A stretch of DNA of 13,853 bases from an uncultured Saprospiraceae bacterium (GTDB lineage: Bacteria; Bacteroidota; Bacteroidia; Chitinophagales; Saprospiraceae), in the NCBI GenBank assembly GCA_937864255.1, contig CALMIT010000540.1, positions 1-13,853 of the forward strand, read 5' to 3'. Shown piece by piece: positions 1-4,801 of the stretch. Each line of letters opens with the position of its first letter. The stretch's first letter is position 1. The notes below the pieces were generated by a model. The model was not told the origin of the DNA. It saw nothing but the letters and a program-made list of their open reading frames with translations, and searched no databases. Made by a program: the position numbers and the translations under genes.

Positions 1-501
1 TATTTTTTTGAAAGTTACCAACACCGGCGTTTTGTGGAAATGACCGGACAGGATCCGCAGTGGGTGCAGGACAACGAATCACAGTCGGTTTACGGAGTGT
101 TGCGTGGGCTGCATTTTCAGCGTCCGCCGATGGAAATGGCCAAGCTGGTGCGCGTGGTGCGGGGCGCCGTACTGGACGTGGCGGTGGACATCCGTCCAAA
201 CTCCCCCACTTTCGGACAACATGTGGCGGTGGAACTCAGCGCCGAAAACAAACGCCAGTTGTTTATTCCGCGCGGTTTTGCGCACGGTTTTTTGGTATTG
301 ACGGAAACAGCAATTTTCAGCTACAAATGCGATAATTATTATTCGCCGGAACACGACACGGGCATCTATTTCGCCGATCCGGATTTGGGCATTGATTGGA
401 AACTGCCCGCGGAAAAACTCATTATTTCCGAAAAGGATAAAAACCTGGGACGGTTTGCTAATGTAGCCCCTCTCGGCCTCTCCAAAGGAGAGAAAATATA
501 A
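1..501 (+). CDS. rfbC: dTDP-4-dehydrorhamnose 3,5-epimerase, 5' end missing
   Basis: This cytoplasmic cupin enzyme epimerises C3 and C5 of dTDP-4-keto-6-deoxyglucose on the way to dTDP-L-rhamnose. The reading frame is open from base 1, so the true start lies outside the window; 166 residues are visible and the family is usually about 180-190, so roughly the first 20 are missing. The family signatures are clear: YFFESYQHRRF, then QDNES, then GVLRGLHFQ, whose His belongs to the catalytic pair, then the cupin stretch FIPRGFAHGF and the substrate-side segment YKCDNYYSPEHD. The core ends near ISEKDKN. The last 11 residues (APLGLSKGEKI) are not family-like and are encoded by a palindromic repeat at 464-497. 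The GTG at 34 is an internal codon. The neighbouring sugar epimerase and glycosyltransferases fit a role in surface polysaccharide. rmlA, B and D are not in view. Confidence 0.93.
   Translation, partial: YFFESYQHRRFVEMTGQDPQWVQDNESQSVYGVLRGLHFQRPPMEMAKLVRVVRGAVLDVAVDIRPNSPTFGQHVAVELSAENKRQLFIPRGFAHGFLVLTETAIFSYKCDNYYSPEHDTGIYFADPDLGIDWKLPAEKLIISEKDKNLGRFANVAPLGLSKGEKI
464..497 (+). repeat. REP-like palindromic repeat, copy 1 (inside the end of rfbC)
   Basis: The core reads tagcccctc, gcctc, aaggaga. Its right half contains a perfect hairpin, ctctcc (478-483), loop aaa, ggagag (487-492). A similar element in the opposite orientation lies at 13297-13327. It sits in the reading frame and supplies the last codons and the stop region of rfbC. 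There is no T-tract, so a terminator role is not supported. Confidence 0.6.
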
Positions 502-507
502 TGAGAT

Positions 508-620
508 GGTTATTCTGCACTCGTCTTTCGTCACTTGCTCAGGGGTTATGAAGGTGGATGAAGGAGAATGAGGGAGAAAATTTCTCTTGTGCCTTAGTGC
601 TTCCTTTGTGGTAAAAAAAT
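508..620 (-). repeat. Composite intergenic repeat, inverted copy
   Basis: Read on the minus strand, 508-591 matches the 105-bp repeat at 1839-1943, at roughly 85-90% by eye. Shared blocks include ccttcatccaccttcataa (19 bases) and aaattttctccctcatt (17 bases), followed by the caagtgacga and agaataac modules. Bases 599-620 (gcttcctttgtggt followed by an A-run) are identical over 22 bp to 2700-2721. The copy begins a few bases after the rfbC stop codon. A short, degraded, direct-orientation piece (ccttcatccgcttttataaac) follows at 628-648, just before the next gene, so this spacer has a head-to-head arrangement. Confidence 0.8.
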
Positions 621-665
621 CAAATAATCCTTCATCCGCTTTTATAAACTTTAGTAAAAAAAATC

Positions 666-1733
666 ATGAAAATACTCATCACCGGCACAGCCGGATTCAT
701 TGGTTTTCACCTGGCAAACCGCCTGATCGAAAGAGGCGACGAAGTGGTGGGGCTGGATTGTATCAACGATTATTACGACCTCAACATCAAGTACGACCGG
801 CTCAAATACGCCGGCATCGCCAAGTCAGAAATAGCCTACGACAAAACCGTGCAAAGCAGCAAACACGCTAATTATCGCTTCATTCAGCTAAATCTCGAAG
901 ACGCGGAAGGTTTGGAAAAACTGTTCGCTGCGGAAAAATTTGATGCGGTGTGCAATCTCGCCGCCCAGGCCGGCGTGCGTTACAGCCTCATCAATCCGCA
1001 GGCTTATGTCAACAGCAACATCATCGGTTTCACCAATATTCTGGAATGTTGTCGCCACCATCAGGTCGGACACCTCGCTTATGCCAGCAGTAGCAGCGTG
1101 TACGGATTGAATGAAAACATGCCTTTTTCCACCGCCGACAACGTGGATCACCCCGTGTCGCTCTACGCCGCCAGCAAAAAAAGCAACGAACTGATGGCGC
1201 ACACTTACAGCCACCTTTTCGGTTTGCCGACTACGGGACTACGCTTTTTTACAGTATATGGCCCCTGGGGACGACCGGACATGGCGCTGTTTATTTTTAC
1301 AAAAGCCATCCTCGCGGGCGAGCCGATTCAGATTTTTAACCACGGAAAAATGGTGCGCGATTTTACCTACATCGACGACATTGTGGAAGGTGTGGTGCGC
1401 GTGATCGACCATGCACCGAAGGGAAATCCCGACTGGTCGGGCAAACATCCCGACCCTTCCAGTTCCAAAGCCCCCTATAAAATTTACAACATCGGTAACA
1501 ACAATCCGATTGAACTCATGGACTTCATCCACGCCATCGAAGAAGCGCTCGGCAAGGAAGCCATCAAAGATTTTATGCCCATTCAGCCCGGCGACGTACC
1601 CGCCACCTACGCCAACGTGGACGACTTGATCGCCGACCTGGGCTACAAACCCGACACCGGCGTGAAGGAAGGCATCGCCAATTTTGTCAACTGGTATCTG
1701 AGTTATTTTAAAATACCGCAAACGATCGGTTGA
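666..1733 (+). CDS. UDP-glucuronate 4-epimerase-like NAD-dependent epimerase
   Basis: This 355-residue extended short-chain dehydrogenase/reductase probably interconverts UDP-glucuronate and UDP-galacturonate in the cytoplasm, giving an acidic sugar donor. The N-terminus begins at an ATG with the NAD-binding motif GTAGFIG (residues 7-13). The SSSSVYG strand (141-147) and the catalytic YAASK pair (Tyr167, Lys171) follow, then RFFTVYGPWGRPDMA (193-207), which is characteristic of the UDP-glucuronate epimerase branch, and RDFTYIDDIVEG further on. Length matches the family. Other nucleotide-sugar 4-epimerases (UDP-Glc, UDP-GlcNAc or UDP-GalNAc) are possible, because substrate specificity cannot be read with certainty. 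The gene follows rfbC after 164 bp of repeat DNA. Its TGA stop is the first base triplet of an inverted repeat module (1731-1752). Flanking inverted repeat copies could in principle let this gene flip. Confidence 0.88.
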   Translation: MKILITGTAGFIGFHLANRLIERGDEVVGLDCINDYYDLNIKYDRLKYAGIAKSEIAYDKTVQSSKHANYRFIQLNLEDAEGLEKLFAAEKFDAVCNLAAQAGVRYSLINPQAYVNSNIIGFTNILECCRHHQVGHLAYASSSSVYGLNENMPFSTADNVDHPVSLYAASKKSNELMAHTYSHLFGLPTTGLRFFTVYGPWGRPDMALFIFTKAILAGEPIQIFNHGKMVRDFTYIDDIVEGVVRVIDHAPKGNPDWSGKHPDPSSSKAPYKIYNIGNNNPIELMDFIHAIEEALGKEAIKDFMPIQPGDVPATYANVDDLIADLGYKPDTGVKEGIANFVNWYLSYFKIPQTIG

Positions 1734-1752
1734 TGTGCTAATGTGATGATGA
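1731..1752 (-). repeat. Inverted copy of the ATCAGC/ATTAGC module
   Basis: Its reverse complement contains cacattagcacatca, matching 14 of 15 bases of cacattagcatatca at about 2864-2878 in the downstream spacer. The TGA at its left end is the stop codon of the upstream epimerase gene. A degenerate version of the ctttgtggtt/A-run module lies further right at about 1784-1800. Confidence 0.6.
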
Positions 1753-1838
1753 AATCTTGTGTGCTTCATGTTTCCTTTTGTGTCTTTGTGGTTAAAAAAT
1801 GAAGCCACCGGGAGCACCAGGATTTGCACAAAAAAACT

Positions 1839-1943
1839 CAAGAAAATTTTCTCCCTCATTACCCTTCATCCACCTTCATAAACCCCGAACAAGTGACGAC
1901 TGACGAGTGTAGAATAACGAATAATCCACATCAGCAAATCACC
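1839..1943 (+). repeat. 105-bp composite repeat, direct copy A
   Basis: This stretch is identical, base for base, to 2760-2864. In order it holds a ttttctccctcatt block, ccttcatccaccttcataa, an acgactgacgagtgtagaa block, ataacgaataa, and ccacatcagcaaatcacc. A looser ATCAGC tail runs to about 1963, fourteen bases before the next ATG. It carries no ORF of its own. Confidence 0.95.
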
Positions 1944-1976
1944 TCATCAGCACATTCATAAACGATTTTCCTTTCG

Positions 1977-2171
1977 ATGTCAAAATTGATAATTAGAAAA
2001 AAAGTGGATTTGAACAGCATAGACAGAGAGCGAAGTTTGAAATTTCGCAATCTGGATGCTGCCGGCCGTTTTTTATTTACCTGCAATTTGATCGAGTTAT
2101 CGCGCCGTATGGGAGGAAAGCAAAAACTACCGGCCGGCAAAGGACTGATTATCAGAAAAAAAGTACTCTGA
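1977..2171 (+). CDS. Small basic protein coupled to nucleotidyltransferase
   Basis: This 64-residue protein is of unknown function, very basic, without histidine, signal peptide or membrane segment. The central part (residues 12-45, with RSLKFRNLDAAGRF and LIELSRRM) looks like a small helical domain. The heptapeptide LIIRKKV occurs twice, at residues 4-10 and 57-63, and the underlying 19-bp DNA segments (1987-2005 and 2146-2164) match at 17 positions in the same frame. Its stop overlaps the next start as TGATG, so translation is probably coupled to the nucleotidyltransferase at 2171. That arrangement is typical of an antitoxin-like or accessory partner, but no toxin-antitoxin function can be shown from sequence. 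It lacks the RX4-6H motif of HEPN proteins, so this is not a standard HEPN-MNT pair. The start at 1977 is a good ATG just after repeat DNA. Confidence 0.6.
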   Translation: MSKLIIRKKVDLNSIDRERSLKFRNLDAAGRFLFTCNLIELSRRMGGKQKLPAGKGLIIRKKVL

Positions 2172-2653
2172 TGGATATTTTCAGCGAAGAACTTTTGCGG
2201 GTGGTACGGACATTTGAAAAACACAACATCCGCTACATTATCGTGGGTGGGTTTGCTACCAATTTTCACGGTTACGCTCGCGCCACCGGTGATTTTGATT
2301 TTTGGTTGGAAGATACCTTCGAAAACCGGAAAAAGCTGGTGGATGCTTTGGAAGCGCTCGGCTATGGGCGATTTGAAGCATTGATGACAGCGCCCTTGCT
2401 ACCGGGCTATTGTGAAATTATGTTGGACAACGGCATGTATGCCGATTTGATGGATTCGATTTTTGGTTTTCAAAAAGAAGATTTTCCTGCCTGTTTTGAA
2501 AAGGCAGTAACGGCTGATATTATGGGCGTCAAAATTCGGTTTCTGCATTTCAACCACCTTTTGCATTCAAAAGAATCTTCAGCGCGATTGAAAGACAAAC
2601 TGGACGCCGAAGAATTGAGAAAAATAAGTAGGAATGACGAATCAAACAAGTGA
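2171..2653 (+). CDS. MNT-type nucleotidyltransferase
   Basis: This 160-residue cytoplasmic protein has the minimal polymerase-beta-like nucleotidyltransferase core. It shows IVGGFATNFHGYARATGDFDFW, with the helix-capping GG at 26-27 and the metal-binding pair Asp41/Asp43, and a likely third carboxylate at Asp92 (MYADLMD). The C-terminal HSKESSARLKDKLDAEEL (132-149) matches the pattern NK-x-x-x-x-R-x-KD-x-x-D seen in the family often labelled DUF6036 or nucleotidyltransferase. All three acidic residues are present, so it could be active, transferring a nucleotide to a protein or RNA. The substrate is unknown. It is translationally coupled to the 64-residue gene upstream. The last residues (NK) and the stop codon lie inside a repeat fragment starting at 2645, so the natural C-terminus may have been replaced. 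It is out of place among polysaccharide genes and probably arrived as a cassette. Confidence 0.8.
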   Translation: MDIFSEELLRVVRTFEKHNIRYIIVGGFATNFHGYARATGDFDFWLEDTFENRKKLVDALEALGYGRFEALMTAPLLPGYCEIMLDNGMYADLMDSIFGFQKEDFPACFEKAVTADIMGVKIRFLHFNHLLHSKESSARLKDKLDAEELRKISRNDESNK

Positions 2654-2690
2654 CGACTGACGAGTGTAGAATAACGATTTTTTAAAAATA
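2645..2690 (+). repeat. Composite repeat fragment at nucleotidyltransferase stop
   Basis: Bases 2645-2677 are identical over 33 bp to 1888-1920 inside copy A. The TGA stop of the nucleotidyltransferase is part of it. The fragment then departs into ttttttaaaaatag, a tail it shares with the fragment at 13198-13246. Confidence 0.85.
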
Positions 2691-2693
2691 GTC

Positions 2694-2746
2694 ATTAGGG
2701 CTTCCTTTGTGGTAAAAAAATAAAACCACTAAGCACACAAAGATTT
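2694..2746 (+). repeat. Head-to-head CTTTGTGGT / ACCACTAAGCACACAAAG module
   Basis: Bases 2700-2721 are identical to 599-620. They are followed after an A-rich gap by accactaagcacacaaag (2725-2742), a near reverse complement of the same module, so the pair can form a hairpin through gtggt/accac. A degenerate form occurs at about 1784-1830 in the previous spacer. Confidence 0.65.
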
Positions 2747-2759
2747 GCACTAAAAAACA

Positions 2760-2864
2760 CAAGAAAATTTTCTCCCTCATTACCCTTCATCCACCTTCAT
2801 AAACCCCGAACAAGTGACGACTGACGAGTGTAGAATAACGAATAATCCACATCAGCAAATCACC
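2760..2864 (+). repeat. 105-bp composite repeat, direct copy B
   Basis: This copy is identical to 1839-1943, with starts 921 bp apart. An ATCAGC/ATTAGC tail continues to about 2886 and ends about a dozen bases before the TTG start of the phosphatase gene. Copies A and B bracket the small-protein/nucleotidyltransferase cassette in direct orientation. Confidence 0.95.
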
Positions 2865-2897
2865 ACATTAGCATATCATCCCATCAGCTAATTAAAA

Positions 2898-3647
2898 TTG
2901 TTCAACTTTTTCAAAAAGAGGACGGTAAAAACGCAGGCGGATTTTTCCGCGTTGGGCGTGGATTTGCACTCGCACCTGGTACCGGGTATTGACGACGGAG
3001 CGCCCGATTTGGACACTTCGCTCGCCCTGATCCGGCAGTTGGCGGAGCTGGGTTATTCAAAAATCATCACCACGCCGCACGTGATGGGCGATTATTATCC
3101 GAACAGCAGCAGGACGATTTTGGAGGGTTTGGAAAAAGTAAAAACTGCCGCGCAGGCTGCCGGCATCGCTGTCGAATTGCAGGCTGCCGCCGAATATCAT
3201 CTGGATGAAAATTTTGAAAAATTACTCGCCGCGGGCGATTTGCTCACCCTCCCCGGAAAGCGCCTGCTTTTTGAATTGTCCTTTTTCGGCGAGCCGCGCG
3301 ACATCGAGCAAACCATTTTTGAATTGTGTACAAAAGGCTACCGCCCCATCCTCGCCCACCCGGAGCGCTATCCTTACTACAACGGGAAAACAGCCACCAT
3401 GCAGCGTTTCAAAGACATGGGCTGCGCTTTGCAGGTGAATATCCTTTCGCTGACCGGACACTACGGCGAGCCGACGAAAAAATGGGCGCTGCAACTCGTA
3501 AAAGAAAAACTTGCCGACTACCTCGGCACCGACCTGCACCATCAGGGACATATTGATTTGTTGAAAAAAAGCCTGCAACAAGTAACTTTACAAAAAATCC
3601 TCAACGAAACGGAATTTAAAAACCGGCAACTATCGGAAGGTCTTTAG
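2898..3647 (+). CDS. cpsB: CpsB/YwqE-type PHP-domain tyrosine phosphatase
   Basis: This 249-residue cytoplasmic, metal-dependent phosphatase of the PHP superfamily removes phosphate from tyrosines of the cognate capsule kinase; the likely partner is Wzc, encoded two genes downstream. Metal-ligand motifs are in the family order: DLHSHLVPGIDDGA (His24, His26, residues 22-35), TTPHVMGDYYPN (His61), AAAEYH (Glu99), LAHPERYPYY (His154, Glu156, Arg157) and GTDLHHQGH (Asp212, His214). Length is typical. The start is a TTG, giving MFNFFKKR, which is the expected N-terminus. A stop codon (2889-2891) lies just upstream in frame, so no longer ATG start is possible. The gene begins immediately after repeat copy B, so its promoter must lie within repeat DNA or further upstream. 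Confidence 0.9.
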   Translation: MFNFFKKRTVKTQADFSALGVDLHSHLVPGIDDGAPDLDTSLALIRQLAELGYSKIITTPHVMGDYYPNSSRTILEGLEKVKTAAQAAGIAVELQAAAEYHLDENFEKLLAAGDLLTLPGKRLLFELSFFGEPRDIEQTIFELCTKGYRPILAHPERYPYYNGKTATMQRFKDMGCALQVNILSLTGHYGEPTKKWALQLVKEKLADYLGTDLHHQGHIDLLKKSLQQVTLQKILNETEFKNRQLSEGL

Positions 3648-3690
3648 TCTTTTGGATTTGAGTGTTCGGTTCAAAATTTTTTTATAAAAA

Positions 3691-3873
3691 ATGAAAAAGA
3701 AAATCAGCATATACGATTCTTTTGAAGCTCAAAAGGCGGAGGAAATAAAAGATATAATGAATCAATCGGGACTGGAAAGAATCGCGCAGGTCGTAGCATT
3801 TCTAAAAAAAATATACTCTCTGGAAGAGCGAAAAACAAATGCTTCAAAGCGTATAAATTTCATCCGCACCTGA
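3691..3873 (+). CDS. Small 60-residue orphan protein
   Basis: The protein is of unknown function and begins at an ATG 43 bp after the phosphatase stop. It is highly charged, soluble and helical-looking. The stretch SFEAQKAEEIKDIMNQSG is followed by LERIAQVVAFLKKIY and a basic tail ending INFIRT. From memory of the family, small Bacteroidota proteins with an SFEEQ-like start and an ER-x5-LI/LKK-x-Y end often precede nucleotidyltransferase genes. Here no such gene follows: an ATG-AAT-ATA-TTT start-like sequence at 3875 runs straight into repeat DNA. It may be the surviving half of a second cassette like the one at 1977-2653, and the two small proteins can be lined up loosely with one gap. No function is assigned. 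Confidence 0.5.
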   Translation: MKKKISIYDSFEAQKAEEIKDIMNQSGLERIAQVVAFLKKIYSLEERKTNASKRINFIRT

Positions 3874-3930
3874 TATGAATATATTTTTTTCAGCATTTGG
3901 CACCAGAATCTACCTCTCATCAGTACATCG

Positions 3931-3960
3931 CCACATCAGCAAATCAGCAAATCAGCAAAC
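3931..3960 (+). repeat. ATCAGCAA tandem tract before wza
   Basis: The tract begins ccacatcagcaaatca, as in copies A and B, and continues with three consecutive atcagcaa octamers, ending two bases before the wza ATG. Related catcag/catcg units lie just upstream from about 3917. Confidence 0.75.
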
Positions 3961-3961
3961 C

Positions 3962-4735
3962 ATGAAATACCTGTACCTTTTCATCCCCCTGTTGTTGGGC
4001 AGTTGTGTGAGCCACCAGGAACTGATGAATTTTCAAAACGGCGAACTGCCCGCTGCGCCCGTGGAAATTACCAACCTGCCGGCATCCACCATACAGGCGG
4101 ACGATATTTTGCGCATCAGCGTACACAGCTTCAACCCGCTTGCCGCCCAGCCTTTTAATATCGAAAACACGCAGGGACAGGCTTCCAACGCCGCCGCCAA
4201 CAATCCCGAAATCTTGCTGCTCAACGGCTATCTGGTAGATGCGGACGGCATGATCAATTTTCCGGTTTTGGGCAAGATTCAGGTGGGCGGACTGAGCATC
4301 GAAGCCGCCACCGACACCATCCGCCAGCGGCTCACACCCTACCTGAGCGACGCGGTGGTGAATGCGCGTTTTCTGAATTTCAGATATACCGTGCTCGGCG
4401 AAGTCAACCAGCCCGGCACTTACAATACTTACAACAAACGCATGACCCTGCTCGAAGCCATCGGCCGCGCCGGCGACCTCACGCTTTACGCCAATCGCAA
4501 CAAGGTGCTGCTCATTCGCGAGCGCAACGGGCAGCGCGAGTTTGCACGACTTGACTTGCAATCCAATGAAATCTTCGCCAGCGCGTATTTTTACATCCAG
4601 CAAAACGACGTGATATACATCGAACCCAACGATTCCAGGGTAGCCACGGTGCAGGACCCGGTCTTTCGCTGGGTGAGCCTTGGCTCGGCGGGTTTGTCTT
4701 TGATTACTTTAATCGTTACTTTGTTTACGCGTTAA
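3962..4735 (+). CDS. wza: Outer-membrane polysaccharide export lipoprotein (Wza-like)
   Basis: This 257-residue lipoprotein should form the outer-membrane or periplasmic channel for the polymer. The chosen ATG gives a signal peptide, MKYLYLFIPLLLGSC, with the lipobox LGSC and lipidated Cys15. An upstream ATG at 3875 in the same frame would bury this signal behind 29 residues translated from repeat DNA, so it was rejected. The poly-export domain spans about 42-135 (QADDILRISV, then LVDADGMINFPVLGKIQVGGLSIEAA), and an SLBB repeat spans about 142-190 (VLGEVNQPGTY, LLEAIGRAGDL). A hydrophobic C-terminal stretch (237-255) may cross a membrane; E. coli Wza is longer, and Bacteroidota homologues often have one SLBB. 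It precedes wzc, its partner in export, with a short hairpin-containing gap. Confidence 0.92.
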   Translation: MKYLYLFIPLLLGSCVSHQELMNFQNGELPAAPVEITNLPASTIQADDILRISVHSFNPLAAQPFNIENTQGQASNAAANNPEILLLNGYLVDADGMINFPVLGKIQVGGLSIEAATDTIRQRLTPYLSDAVVNARFLNFRYTVLGEVNQPGTYNTYNKRMTLLEAIGRAGDLTLYANRNKVLLIRERNGQREFARLDLQSNEIFASAYFYIQQNDVIYIEPNDSRVATVQDPVFRWVSLGSAGLSLITLIVTLFTR

Positions 4736-4739
4736 AAAA

Positions 4740-4783
4740 GCAGCGCGGCCGGCGGCATTTTTTTGTCCGCGACAAGGCGCTGC
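4740..4783 (+). promoter_or_regulatory. Hairpin between wza and wzc
   Basis: A perfect 7-bp inverted repeat, gcagcgc (4740-4746) and gcgctgc (4777-4783), encloses a smaller gcgg/ccgc stem (4752-4755 and 4767-4770) around a T-run loop. It lies 4 bp after the wza stop and 18 bp before the wzc ATG. It could adjust wza:wzc expression or mRNA stability. No T-tract follows the stem, so it does not look like a terminator. Confidence 0.4.
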
Positions 4784-4801
4784 AAACGCACAATTCCGAA
4801 A

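Noticed and set aside
1839..2864. CRISPR array or insertion sequence
   Set aside because: The repeats are 105 bp with only two full direct copies and a gene-sized spacer, and no transposase, terminal inverted repeats or cas genes are visible.
3650..3690. Bacteroidota-type promoter (TAnnTTTG) before the 60-residue ORF
   Set aside because: Only loosely similar bases are present with wrong spacing; not supportable.
3875..3961. N-terminal extension of wza from the ATG at 3875
   Set aside because: It would place 29 residues translated from repeat DNA in front of a complete lipoprotein signal peptide with lipobox LGSC.
4763..4801. TTG start for wzc at 4763
   Set aside because: It overlaps the hairpin and adds 13 residues that do not look like a Wzz N-terminus; the ATG at 4802 is better.
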